Positions 44,768 to 57,074 of a stretch of 64,000 nt of DNA are shown piece after piece (positions within the stretch are counted from its first letter, which is position 1; every line of letters starts with the position of its first letter). Made by a program: the position numbers and the translations under genes. The notes under the pieces are model-generated. The model ran no database searches. It was given only the letters and a program-made list of their open reading frames with translations, and was not told the DNA's origin. The stretch comes from Datura wrightii (Eukaryota > Streptophyta > Magnoliopsida > Solanales > Solanaceae), in assembly GCA_035772735.1 (NCBI GenBank), contig JASDFA010000019.1, positions 68,300,001 to 68,364,000 on the forward strand, in the 5' to 3' direction.

Positions 44768-47700
44768 TGTCATGCCCCACCTTGGGAGGCATAACTGGCA
44801 CCTAATGTCACACTGGGATCTGGGTTGACCTGGTTGGGCATAGGCATCTCTGGTACCTACTAGCGACCCAAAATCAAGAAAACAAACTGCTATATCTCGA
44901 CTGTAAACACAGCCTCGGGCCAATAAGGCCACGCAATACCTGTAAAAGAAAATAGCTAACCCAGTCAACATAACAATAAAAGGGATCCTATGCGGGCCGA
45001 CAAGACCACCATGTTGTCTAGTTATAATAGAAATGAAAACAAACAGCTATACTAGGCCCACATGGCCAACGCATAAACAAGACATACATGGGCCCTACAC
45101 GGACAAAAACAACCAACTAACTAAATACTATAGTCTGCAAGCCTCTAAGAGTGAACATATTGGTCGGGACAAGGCCCCGACCTACCCAAATGCTATACAA
45201 ATTAAAGATAGATAAATCTCTACAACCTGGCAACTCCCAATGAAAGGAGCTGACCAAATTGCTGACTCTGAACAACTGCTAGGAGATCTCACAATTGTCT
45301 GTCTAACCTGCAGGCAAGTATGCAGTGCCCCATAGTTGGGCATCAGTATAATATGTACCGAATGTGTAAGGCAGTAATGAAAAGCTGAATACACGCTGAT
45401 AAAGAACTAAAAGTGAATAACAAGAAGGGGTAGAAATTAACCTATAAGCATTCTTATCCATAACCTGTATCTAGTAAAACACTACACGTATATGAGCTAA
45501 AACTCTACAACTATACATTCATAAGCTATAACTAGTAGGCAAGAATACAAACAAGAACCTAGCCTGGCCCCCATAAGCCTGGAAGGTACAACCAGCACAG
45601 AATAACCCGCCTGGGTCCCCATAAGCCCTAGCGAGCACACTCCAATCTATATACCCCTAACATGGTCAATATGAGTCAACAAGTAACTATAGCCAACCTA
45701 CCCGGCCCCTCGGTCTGCAATTGAGCCCGCTGGACTCCTGTAGCTGTGTCTGAGCCCGGAGGGCTCCTGTAACTGCACCCTGCGCACACAAGGCTCAACG
45801 AGGGTCAATGATGCCAATACGACATAAACACAGAAGTCCAGCCATGGATGGAATGTAGTATGGCCCTTGGGCCTAAGTATAGTCCCCTGGGACAACATAT
45901 AGCTCCTTGGAGCGATCCATATAGCCCTACAGGCGATGACACAACTAGTAAACCTGAGGTTGGTCAACAAAAGGCTATCCTAGGTGGGTCAATCCCAACT
46001 AGTATACTTCATCTTAGTCTCAACCTAGCCACTCAAAAGGCATATCTAGATCTTAAGGCCTAACGCAACCGCTACTCGCCCCTAGGATAGTCTGCATAGC
46101 TGCCAACAGAGGATCCTGATAGTGATCATAATCTCTAATGGTCTAGATCGGATAGGGAGAGATCTGGAGTGGCCTAACGATACTCTGAATGTCATTCTAG
46201 GATAGTGATAGCTCATAGGCATACAGTATGTTCTCAAACGATCAACTATTTAGTTCCTTTGCTTAGGACAACTATAGGGTTGCCACTTAATCGGACATGC
46301 TCTTGTAGCAGTCAACCCCTGACCTTCCTTAGGTGGTTTGCTATAATTCTTAGCCTAAAGGTAATACTGTACTACTATAGTTCTAGTCCCTTAGATCTTA
46401 GTTTGGTCTGTTCAGATTTCATATATCTTCTTTGGCGATTCCTAACCTTGTAGGTTAGTTTACCTAGACCTGGCCATTCGCAGCAACTCGTACCTGAGTA
46501 TCTATAAGAGCAGGCTGGGTCATTGTCCCCGTATGCAACTACTAATGAGGTTTCCTCCTTAGGGTACCCACAGGTCTATCTGACTCGTATAACTAGAATG
46601 ACTTCCTGGGCGGCCTGTATAACAAGCACTAAGTTGACTGCAACTAATAGTCACTAGCAATGGCTAACTACATGGCTGGTTGTCACTCATTTCATTGGGT
46701 AATCCTAGTGCTGCTGACTCTAGGGTAAGACCATCCTATTAAAATTTTTGCCCTAGAGGCGTCAAGGTACGCCAACGGCCTCTGGGCGAGCCTTATTGAT
46801 AACAGGCATCAAACTAAAAGTTATATCACCCGGCTGCCCCCGATGCTGTCAATCATAAATCAGGCCCAACAACTAATCATAAAATTCTAAGGCCTTAGGA
46901 TGATGGAAAAACATCAGAATCCTACTAATACTGTGAACAGAAGAATATAAGAGTTTCTATAACGCTCCCAACGTAAGTCACACCTAACCTATTCTTTCCC
47001 AACGAGGGATACTACAATATACTCTTAATACTCTTTCTAGTAGCTAACCACAACCTATATAATCATAGTCTACGGACAGCAGTTAATCATAACATATATG
47101 ATCCTAATCTACTAACAGCAGCTAGTTACATCATATAGGATTATTATCTCCATTCAAGAACATAGGTTGTATCGTTATATGATGAGAATAACTTGTCGAA
47201 CGGAAAAGTATTAACATACCTCGAATGTCGATTCTCGTTTAACTGATGAGTTTCAACCTGTAATCGACGGTTCCACTCAACTGAAGCCCTTACACTGAGA
47301 GAATAGGGCTATTTTCAATACTAAATCCGGCAACAACGATATCTTTCGATAATAATAACTATAATTCAACTTTGTTTAATTCGGACAAAAAAACATAATT
47401 TCTCAAGAGTTTAGAAGGGAGAAATGCTTACCTATTGCCTATAGCCGTTTAGGATTCAATTTGGAGTAATTTCGACCACCTTTACTTGGCTGGGTTCTGG
47501 TATACCGAATGAATTTTCAAGAAATAACTCCATAGAGATGCTTCCAATAGGCCTAGAACTTGTTATCCAAAGTTAATTTGCATTTTGATGGAGTTTACTG
47601 GCATAATTTGACGAAAAACAGAGAAAACCTACGCTACTTATTTTTTTCTGCCGTAAGGGAAATGTTTGAATGAACATCACACAATTGATCATCATATATA

Positions 47701-47968
47701 TATATATATATAAGAGGGGATAAGTGGCAAGGGGGTGCGGCGTCGCCCATAGCGTCAGCCAAGAGGCGCGACGCGTCGGCCATAGCGCCTGGCTGGCTGG
47801 TGCGGCGCGGTGCCCAGTAGGCCTGGCCTCCATCCCGGACCTCCTGCTTGCTCGACTCTATACTTGTACGTTAATTCCCCTAGCTTTTTTTCATATGTGT
47901 CATACTCGAAAACTCTCGGCATATGTACGAATGCATTGGTTGAACAATAGAAACTTACGGGGTGTGAC
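44768..47968 (-). repeat. 3' LTR of element C
   Basis: About 3.2 kb. On + it starts TGTCATGCCCCACC and ends GGGGTGTGACT. It is directly followed by CCCCAGGAACATTTGTCCTCGAATG, which is the chromovirus sequence found just upstream of 3' LTRs (compare 30190-30230 in A, inverted). A TA run lies at 47692-47712, and a GC-rich block with the perfect palindrome CGACGCGTCG at 47725-47830. I see no coding. Confidence 0.7.
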
Positions 47969-50261
47969 TTCATCCCCTTCCCCAGGAACATTTGTCCTCG
48001 AATGTAATCTTAAGCTTAAGAGACTCAGCTCCTTTAACTATTGCTGGAAAAATTTTGGCAGAGTTTCCTCTATAATCTAGACTATCTAGAAACCTGAAAC
48101 TCAGAAAAATCCCACATGGGTGTTTCACAGGATGCTATCAACAACTATTCCTCAGCATCCAGCGAATAACTGAACAGTACCGATAGTGTAAGAAAGCAAG
48201 TTCATCTACCTTTTTGTTCCTCTTTAAGACTTTACTAGGCTACAACTTTAGTTCTCAAAATAGCCCCTACGGACTTGCCAATCTAATACCACTATTGGCG
48301 TCTCTTCGTAGGACTACTCTTTTGTAATCTAAGCATTCTCAACTGGGTCAAACTGAGAAAAGGTCTCCTATGCGCTTGCGTAGTGTTAATGAGCAGATCC
48401 TATTCCCGAAGGCAACTCTATCTCATAGGCCACTTGGCTAATCTTCTGGGGGATCCGGTATGGCTTAGTAATTCTAGGGATGGGCTTGCTCTCCTTATCA
48501 GATCTCATAATGCCCTTCTTTGGTGAAATTTTCAGGAATACCCAATCGATGATTCCATCCTTAACTCCCTACGCCATACGTTAGAGTAGGACTTCTGATA
48601 ACTCCAGGCTGCCGGTACATATCTCCTGATAAGTTTAACTTTTCCCCCTGACTGATGTAGTATGCCCAGTTCAACTACCTTTGACCTATCTACTTCAGGT
48701 CATCATGTAGGGGACCTACCTTTCCACCCGTAACATATCTCCGATCATTTAAATCATATACTCTGCTTGGCTAGTTTATTGGGGCGAGAGGTTGTACTCA
48801 AGTTAATCTGCTCCTAATCCGACCTAACACCCTTTCCAACACCTAACTGTGGGTTATTCCCTTCTATCAGAACCCATAGACATTGGGGCATCATATAGCT
48901 GAAATGTTTCTTTAGTATTCAATTTAGTGTAGTCTTTAGCTGAAACGTCATTTCGATCGGCAAGAAATAAGTTAATCTCATTAGCCCCTCAACAATGACC
49001 CAATGGGGTCACATTTACGCTTGGTATGAAGTAACTTTGTAACTATATTCAGACTAACTACTTCCCGCTTCAGCATGGCTATCTCCTGTATTAACCTGCC
49101 CGATTTCTGCTGTCCTGCTTTCCCTTGCTGGTCATTGGAGTTTTGTGCCACAACTCAGCAATATCTTTCTTCTTCCCATGCAATCAGTAGGTCTCTTTTA
49201 TAACCCGATGCATTTTTGTCAAACTATGGGTGGAGGGGATAACGGACATGGTGTACCTTTGCTACAATCTGCTAACGAAGCCATGCTACATTAGCAACGC
49301 AGAGTCAACCTCTGGGTTTCAAGACTCTGTCCCCTACTATCTCAAAGGTCAATGACTCCTTTTGCTGGGTATTATCTCTGGATGCATTAGGATAGGGTCT
49401 TCGTACTGTCATTCCTTTGCCTCCACAACTAGTAGTAACATTGCAATATTCTAGGTTACAACCTCACTATCCTCTAAATGTCAGCCCGATGCTTATTTCT
49501 CGACATTTAGCAGTGATTCCCAGCTCTGTCAACTTGTTACAACTGGGAGGTGATTCTGTTTTCCTCCAGAGCTAGATACTCGTGCCTTCCCCTTACTTCT
49601 ATAGGCTGAGATCTGGTGTTCGTGCCCCTTGCATCGTACTGACAAGGTACTACTGACCAAGTCTATAGAACTATATATTTCTGACCCATACTCGGGCCAA
49701 TTTCGTTCATATAGTCTCTCTAACCTTTGACATAATAAACTAGGGCCATAGCCATTATTCCGCAGGTATATTCTACCGTCATTAGCACACTACAGCGGAA
49801 TTAGCCTATTTCCGACCTGAGCTTTACTATTGTTGGGGGTTCATTGCTTATGGACTCTCACAAGTACTTGAGTGCTACTGGAAATCTTATCTGCCCTCCT
49901 GATTTACTACCGTGAGGGTCTAAGTGACATTGTAAACACTAGGGGTCTCAACCATTTTCTACTCCTTCTCGGAATAAAAAATTCTAGCCCTTCTTTACCA
50001 TTTATTCTGGGAAACATGGCATTGATACTTACGCTTTCTGTTGTATTGAAAGAACAAACTGGGAAGTGAGAAATGACCCTATCATTCCATAACGGGGACA
50101 ACACACGAAATTCAACAACTCTAAAGGCTAGAGGTACAAACCTCGCACAATCCTTTGTATTTCAGGTAATCCAACATTAACTGTCATCCCTGTTTAATTC
50201 TAGATGTCTAATAAGTAAGCAAACTCATATATATACTATACTCCTGTCATCTTATTCTGAG
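47969..50261 (-). pseudogene. Highly decayed pol of element C
   Basis: Recognisable only by comparing with A and A'. 48640-48430 reads KVKLIRR.., QKSYSNVWRREL, then a VFLKISPKKG- and YRIPQKISQVAYEIELP-like stretch (integrase C-terminus). 48850-48770 is a damaged LSTTFHPQTDG segment, and 49330-49150 is an integrase zinc-domain-like stretch (CVANVAWLR, HHVRYPLHP, KKDIAE). Nearly every line has stops or indels. 49350-50261 contains nothing I can name. It may include RNase H or earlier pol beyond recognition. Confidence 0.55.
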
Positions 50262-50888
50262 AACACAAGAATGTAGGGAGCAATAGGATTAGCGGTTAGG
50301 ATAGAAATTATACCTAATTTGCCTTGTTGATTACTAAAACGGGATGAGCTCGACACCGACTTAGAATTGTCACATCATTGCTCATAGAAGTAGTTATGAA
50401 GCTAAGTCAGGTTAAATTATTAGAGGTACGAAAGTTTATAATCAAGGGCACAAACTCCATATACCACATCCATGTAGTTAAATTGCTCACGAATTAGGAC
50501 GTCACATCCCCACTCAACAATGTAGGTGTGAGACTAGTTTGTCGAATTTAGAGACTCAAAAGACCATGAACATCATATTTAACTATTTGAGACAACAACT
50601 GAAGTTTTCATACTAAAACCATTGTGAATTGTAGCATTGTATGAATATGAGGCCTTAACTCTAGTTGCTTATTGTATTGTTTCTCGATTATTTTGTGATC
50701 ACCCCTAGATTTAATTAGAACTTTTTCGAAATTTATACAATCAACACTTGTGAAATTGAATATAACACCTGAACTTGAATATTTGGTAAAATAAGTCCAG
50801 TCCTTGTGGGTTCGACATTCAGCTCTTAAAAGAGCCTCTGTATTACTTGTAAGATCGCGTATGCTTGCACGTGCGCTGGGGCGCAACA
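50262..50888 (+). repeat. Truncated 5' LTR of G
   Basis: Homologous to the last ~650 bp of the 3' LTR (56428-57074), from GAACACAAGAATGTAGGGAG to GGGGCGCAACA. It lacks 18 bp (AAGATCTTATCTTTATGA) present in the 3' copy. The left limit is approximate. Confidence 0.85.
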
Positions 50889-50894
50889 AGTTTT

Positions 50895-50912
50895 AGGCGC
50901 CGTTGCCGGGGA
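50895..50912 (+). other. tRNA-Asp primer-binding site of G
   Basis: AGGCGCCGTTGCCGGGGA matches the plant tRNA-Asp(GTC) site at 17 of 18 positions (first base T to A), six bases after the LTR end. Confidence 0.9.
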
Positions 50913-51019
50913 CTGGCTAAATTTAGTGAATTTTTCTATTTTTTGTGATTTTTAAAATTTCCTTAAGTGTTGAAAAAATTGGTCCTAGTCTGCTATATTG
51001 CAGGTAATAGGTTGTCCTT

Positions 51020-52362
51020 GCAGAACTGGCAAGGAATACAGAGCTGGTGGAACCTTTGTTGGAACCTGAACGCCAACTGCATTTGCTCAGAAGGGAGGCT
51101 CTAGAGTGAAAGTTGAAAAGGTTACAAGAGCAGTTGCAACAACATCCACCAGTGAGGTAAGCAAAGTTGTTACCTAATCAGATGGCAGCCCGACCAGTTT
51201 GCGAAGTGGCAATCCCACTAGCGACGAATGTGACCTCCAGTATCTACAAACCGGAGCCCGGAGGGAACTTTGAGCTTAAACAGAACATGGTGCAGCTATT
51301 ACATTCGAGTGGCCAGTTCTCTTGGATGACTCATGAGGACCCACAACAATACTTACAGAATTTCTTAGAGATCAGTGACACTTTTGTCCCCACCGGAGTG
51401 TCAAATGACTATGTCTGACTCACACTCTTCCCTTTTTCACTGTTGGGAAAGGGAAAGAGGTGGTTGAAGGCTGAGCTACCGAATTCCATTACTTCTCGGA
51501 ATGATCTAGCAAGGAAGTTCCTCATCAGATTCTTCCCTTCAGGCAAGATTGCCAAGCTTAAAAGTGAGATATTAAGCTTTAAGCAGAGCTGGCTTGGGAG
51601 AGATTCAAGTCATTGTTAAGAGACTGCCTCCATCACCAATAGTCCAATGAGGTGTTAGCTCACACCTTTGTGGAGAGTCTAGACCCACATACAAAAATCT
51701 TACTAGACTCTACATTGAGTGGGCAAGCATTAGAGAAGACTTATGATGAGTTGTACACTTTGTTGAACAGGATTGCTCAAGGAAATCCAGAGTGGCACAA
51801 TGAATCATCGAGAGGGGAAGGTAAGAAAGCAGCAGGGATGATAGAAATAGACAGTGTTAATGCCTTGGAGGCACAACTAGCATCATTTCAACATCAGATG
51901 ATGAATCAATTCAACAAACTGAGTATGAACCGACCGCATGGACAAGTGAATGCAAATCATCAAGCTCCTAGTTGGTGTGAAATTTTTGGTAATAATGGGC
52001 TCAAAGAAATATCTTGCGGGGCAAACTCGGAATCTGTCAATTTTATGGGGAATGTTCAGAGAAACAATCAAAATTATGGGAACACCTACAAAAAGAATTG
52101 GCAAAGTCACCCAAATTTTTCTTGGGGTGGCAATCAGAGTCAGAGCTACCAACAACCTCAGCAGAAGCAAAACAGACATAACGGTGGCCAGTCGAGCAAC
52201 AACAATATAGAGGAGATGTTGCAAAAGATTATGGTTACTCAGACCCAATTGGCAGAGAATCAGGCACGGATGGCTTCAGATTTGAAAAATCAGCAGTTGG
52301 CCACCCGTAATCTAGAGAAGCGGATGGGTCAATTAGCAGCTACTCAGCACACCAGGCCTTAG
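51020..52362 (+). pseudogene. gag of element G
   Basis: Athila-type gag. The frame can be followed from LARNTELVEPLLEPERQLHL (51022) through VPLATNV-type and IYKPEPGGNFELKQNMVQLL (51240-51300) and a TGA at 51416. LTLFPFSLLGKGKRWLKAEL and FLIRFFPSGKIAKLKSEI follow, then a frameshift near 51600. The longest open part is 51652-52362 (236 codons: LAHTFVESLDPHTKILLDST, then a Gln/Asn-rich stretch around residues 150-185, then a coiled-coil-like tail TQTQLAENQARMASDLKNQQ). The cysteine region CEIFGNNGLKEISC near residue 105 is a degraded zinc knuckle. It stops at TAG 52360-52362 (Gln in relatives) and resumes in frame. Confidence 0.85.
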
Positions 52363-53460
52363 GGAGGGTTACCCATTGACACAGATACAAACCCCTGACA
52401 GGTCAATGCCATCAGTCTGAGTGGCAAGCAATTGGCTGATGCACCATTGAAAGAAAAGAGAAATGAGGTGCAGCTGGAGCTGGTCAGACAGGGTCCATCT
52501 ACCAACAAGCTAGATAAACAGAGTGTTGTACAACACAATGTACAATCATCATTGCATCCAGCACAGAGACCACCACCACTATTCCCGCAAAGACACAACA
52601 AGAGCAAGGAGGAGGAATGTTTTAAAAAGTTCTTTGATATTTTCAAAGAACTTCACATCAATTTGCCCTTACTTGATGTTTTGCAGGGAATGCCAAAGTA
52701 CGCTAAGTACTTGAAAGATGTGGTGGCCAACAAAGTTAGGTTGGTGGATGTCCAAATGATGGCACTGACTGAGAAGTCCAGCTACAGGGTAATGAGTAAG
52801 ATGCCGAAAAAGCTCAAAGACCCAGGGAGATTTACACTCCCCATACAAATTGGTAAAACTGAGGTGATAAGAGCTCTTTGTGACTTAGGGGCAGCAGTAA
52901 TTCTAATGCCTCTATCTTGGTTTAACACCTTGGGGATGGGTCAGCCGAGGACAACACGAGTGATGTTGCAGCTGGCAGATAAGTCCACAGTGGCATCAGA
53001 GCGAATAACTGAGGACCTTCTCATCAAAGTGGGCAAGTTCATTATACCCGTTGATTTCATCATACTTGACTTTAAAGTTGATGAAAAGATGCCCCTAATC
53101 TTGGAATGACCATTCTTGGCAACTGGAGGAGCCATCATAAATGTGAGAGCTAGTACCCTTAAAATGAGGGTCGATGTGAGGAAGAGCTCTTTGATATTTA
53201 CCAAGAAATCAACCCACCCACACACTACAGAGATCTTTGCAAGATCAATGTATTGTCAAATGCTAAGTGTGGGTCGGTAGATTGCATGGGTCCGCTGCCA
53301 CAGGAGATGATCAAATTTCAGCCTGAATCTGATGGAGGGCTTAATCTAAAGAAGAAGTTGGAAGAAGAGAGGGATAGAGTGGAGGTTGTTCCCTCGAAAA
53401 ATAAAAATAGAGGAAGATAGTCCTCTAAAGGGAACACTAGTTTGAGGATGTCCTGAAAAG
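52363..53460 (+). pseudogene. Protease part of gag-pro of G
   Basis: In the same frame as gag, separated by TAG (52360) and TGA (52396). The open stretch 52432-53109 has the Pro-rich LHPAQRPPPLFPQR and the Athila-type LxxLxxIxINLPLLDVLQGMP region (INLPLLDVLQGMPKYAKYLK). The retropepsin follows, with GRFTLPIQIG, the catalytic CDLGAAVILMPLSW (52879-52920) and VDFIILDF. TGA at 53107 interrupts LE-PFLATGGAIINV, where CGA-to-TGA is the simple explanation. The protein fades out by about 53280. DLGA is normal for this lineage, so the active site looks usable. Confidence 0.85.
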
Positions 53461-53470
53461 GATAATCCAC

Positions 53471-53517
53471 GTCGTGCCGCGACTTAAAATATGGTGCTGC
53501 TTGGGAGGAAATCCAAG
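53471..53517 (+). ncRNA. Double stem-loop downstream of gag-protease of G
   Basis: Hairpin 1 is GTCGTG-C-CGCGAC (53471-53483, one wobble). After 16 bases hairpin 2 is CTTGGG-AGGAAA-TCCAAG (53500-53517, one wobble). Order, spacing and the spacer motif GGTGCT equal those in E (37127-37082). The location directly after the coding region suggests a structural RNA signal; its role is unknown. Confidence 0.45.
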
Positions 53518-55393
53518 GGTACCACAACTACAATTTTATTTTCCTTATGTTTTGATTTTGTGTATTTTCACTTTTTGTTGTTGTTGTGGTGATTTAAGAA
53601 TAGTTTGAGGGGAAGTCTGAGTACCCTTAGAAGAGGAAGCTAAGGAGCTGAAATAGGATGAGTGTGGGGTCAATAACACACTTGTTCAAAAATAAAGAAA
53701 AACATATTGTTAGCTAGGCCTAGAGGCCTTATGGAGTATTTCTCACCCTTGTAGTATTTTTATTTGATGCTTTGGGGAAAATCATGATTCAAGCGTGGGG
53801 TGAGGGAAATTACAAAATTTTGTGCTTAATGAATTCGGGTGAAATTAGTTCTTTGTATGGTATTGTTAGATGAAAAAGTTTGAGTTGAGCATAATTCACC
53901 AACCCGTTGGTTTTTATTTTTGGTTCTTTTTCGAAGGGGGGCACTTTGAACTGATGAACAAAATTTTTATTTGTCTGGATACAGCTGTTTATAGTCATAG
54001 TTAGGGACTTTTACCGATGATGGATGGATGATGACCGTCTTGAGGGAAAACAGGTCAATAGGTTTTTGTTTTTGAACCCTTAGTTGATTGATGGCTTGAT
54101 GTTCTTGTTATGTGCTATACATGATCATGAGATGTAAGTGTTGTAAATTTCGAATCATTTTTAGCAATTATATAACTCTGTTTGAGACACCGAGGCTTTT
54201 GAATATGACTCTATGGGCTTAAGGCTTAAGTCTGAATTCTTGTGCTTAGCTGAGTTAAGAATCTACTGAATTTGTCTTGAATTGAGCATGTGCTATGAGT
54301 GTAAGGCTTTTTGAATATTCCATGCTATTATGTAGTGTCTAGAACTTGCATGCGTGTATACAAAATGAAATGAGGGATGTAGATTATAGGAGATGATTTA
54401 GGCATTTCTTTGAATAAGCCTAATTTTTATCTTTCGGTTTACCTACCTTTAATATATGATCCTAGCTATCCCTATTGAGACTTTAGCCTATTCTTTGTTA
54501 GCCACAAAATGAGCTCAATCCTTTATTTTCATTAGCCTTGAATTTGATCCAAAACTCCTAAGTGCTTATGTGAAATTGCAAAAAAGAGTTAAGGAATGAG
54601 GAGTTGGAAGACAAAAGAAAAGAGTAGTTGTGGGGAGTTAAGGAAAAGGCTAGAGGTGCATTTGTTTAAAAGGAATAAGAGTTAGTAAGGAGTAAAAGAA
54701 GAAGAAAGCGAAAAATTTCTTAAGTACTCCTTACTAATAGCTGAAGTTTGCCTAATGAAATGGGAAACAAAAGAGGAAAATAAGAGTTGAAAAGAATAAA
54801 GGTGAAGTAAGAGGGTGGAAATTCTTAATGAAAATGTGATGTATTAAAAGTGCTTAGGGAATATAGTCACTATTACTGGCCATGATAGTACCTACCTTCC
54901 CCTTAGCTTACATTACAACCCACTAAGTCCTACTTGATCTTACTTCTGAACATTCCAAAATTGGTAGAGTAAAACACTAAAGGAAAGACTACGGGTCAAT
55001 ATATGTTGCATGTGAATTCTCTGTGAGAGTGAGTTTATTTCTTATTCATACACCCATATATGTCATAAAAAATTGATGAGTGAAAATGGGTAACTTTCTT
55101 GTGTGAAGGCACATGTTTGATGAAGATAAAATTCATGTCAGATTTCTTGATTGGTTAATTTGCATGAGTTTGTTAAGTTTGAGAGTTGATTCTTGAGGCT
55201 CAGAAGTCTTAATGTAGTTATATCTGATTTTAATGGTTATATATTGCACGCTCTATTTTTAACTTGCCATCTAAAACAATCGTTGTAGCCTTACCTTGGA
55301 TTGTCTTGCTTCAATTAGTTATGTGTAAGTTCTTCATGTGCATGAGATAGAATAGAGTTCTCAAGGACGAACAAGGCTTTAAGTGTGGGGTAG
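53518..55393 (+). other. Non-coding 3' part of G with polypurine tract
   Basis: No coding found. It is purine-rich at 54590-54820 and shares ordered blocks with 33709-35439 of E: GATGGATGATGACCGTCTTGAG (54020), AGTGCTTAGGGAATATAGTCAC (54849), CTTAGCTTACATTACAACCCAC (54903). It ends with the polypurine tract AAGTGTGGGGTAG. Confidence 0.65.
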
Positions 55394-55639
55394 TGATCTT
55401 GGGCATAATTACGTGCCCAAGTGCTATTTTATAACTTAATTTAGTCATGTTTGTTAAATTAAGTGAATATATTCTCATGTGATTTTGTATAAATTCGTGC
55501 ATAAACTAACCAATGTGATTAGCTCTTTGTTTTGTTGGTGAAAAATGTAAAGGATGAGCTTAATATGATAATGCATGAAGATAAAGGAAGTTCTGGATTA
55601 AGTGCAAGGAAGATGGAATGAAAAAAACATGGAAGTGCC

Positions 55640-55930
55640 TTGATCACACCCTGCAGCATGCCATGACAAGAGATTGCCATGATGGGCACTGTGTCACATA
55701 GGCAGGAGTGCGTGCGAGAAGCTGCCAGGCAGTGCGCCATGTTACTCTAGGTCGTACTACGCACCAGTGTCCATGTCACGTTCGTGTGTCGCGCGCGAGA
55801 TGGGCCATGCCATGCCGGGCGACACGAACCAGCGCATGCCATGACCTGCCGAGATACCATTCCAGTGACATGCCGCGATGGCTCCGTGTCATGCCACAGC
55901 CTTGCCGCGATGGGCAGCGTGGCACGGAGC
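55640..55930 (+). promoter_or_regulatory. GC-rich repetitive U3 block of G
   Basis: Reiterated GCCATGCC, CATGCCGCGATGG and GTGTC(A/G)CG-type words, much richer in G+C than the surroundings and 40-330 bp upstream of the TATA box. It is the likely promoter-proximal control region, by analogy with the GC-rich block of E. Confidence 0.45.
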
Positions 55931-55970
55931 TGTTTCACCATTGGCAAATTTTTGCAAATTTTTCACTTAT

Positions 55971-55978
55971 TATAAATA
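55971..55978 (+). promoter_or_regulatory. TATA box in LTR of G
   Basis: TATAAATA followed by GGACCC, in the expected U3 position. The 5' copy was lost with the LTR truncation. Confidence 0.6.
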
Positions 55979-56249
55979 GGACCCTTAGCTTCTAAAATTT
56001 TATCACGAAATATTTTGAGAACACCGGAAAGGAGCGAAGGGAGAAGTGAAGAACTTTACCTAGAGTTAGTTATTTTTCATTCTCTTTTAACTACTCCTGT
56101 AAATATCTTACTCTAATTATGTTTTTGAGTATTTGTACGAACATGAGTGACTAAAACCCTTCCTCTAGGGTTGAGGCCACATGATGTGATTGTAAATGCA
56201 TGAATTCTTCGTTGGTTTGAGTTTTTAGTTGTTGTTTTGTCTTATATTC

Positions 56250-56354
<105 letters not shown>

Positions 56355-57074
56355 GTTTTTGTGCTTGATCACTATGAAAACGAACTCGTTAAGCTTAGGT
56401 AAAAACTAGAAAGAGTAATCCTAGGCTAGAACACAAGAATGTAGGGAGAAGATCTTATCTTTATGATAGGATTAGCGGTTAGGATAGAAATTATAAACTA
56501 ATTTGCCTTGCTTGGTTACTAAAACAGGATGAGCTAGACACCGACTTAGAATTGTCACATCACCGCTCATAGAATTAGTTGTGAAGCTAAGTCAGGTTAA
56601 ATGATTAGAGGTATGAAAGTCCATAATCAAGGGCACAAACTCTGTAAACCACATCCATGTAGTTAAATTGCTCACGAATTAGGACGTCACATCCCCACTA
56701 TACGATGTAGGTGTGAGACTAGTTTTTCGTGTTTAGAGGCTCAAAAGACCATGAACATCTCATTTTAACTATTTGAGACAATAAATGAAGTTTTCATAAT
56801 CAAACCAATGTGAACTGTAGCATTGCATGATTATTAGGCCTTAACTCTACTTGCTTCTTGTATTGTTTCTCGATCATTTTGTGATCACCCCTGGATTTAA
56901 TTAGAATATTTTCGTAATTTCTACAATCAACACTTGTGAAATTGAATATAACACCTGAACTTGAATATTTGCTGAAATAAGTCCAGTCCCTGTGGGTTCG
57001 ACATTTGGCTCTTAAAAGAGCCTCTGTATTACTTGTAAGACCGAGTAGGCTTGCGCGTGTGCTGGGGCGCAACA

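Noticed and set aside
45698..46063. Opposite-strand frames of 70-90 codons
   Set aside because: They lie inside the LTR of C with no recognisable domain and no support from protein-like conservation.
47573..48080. Frames rich in Ala/Arg/Trp around 47755-47991
   Set aside because: Their composition comes from the GC-rich island of the LTR of C; they overlap on both strands and span the LTR boundary.
51883..52248. 121-codon minus-strand frame
   Set aside because: It is the antisense shadow of the gag frame of G.
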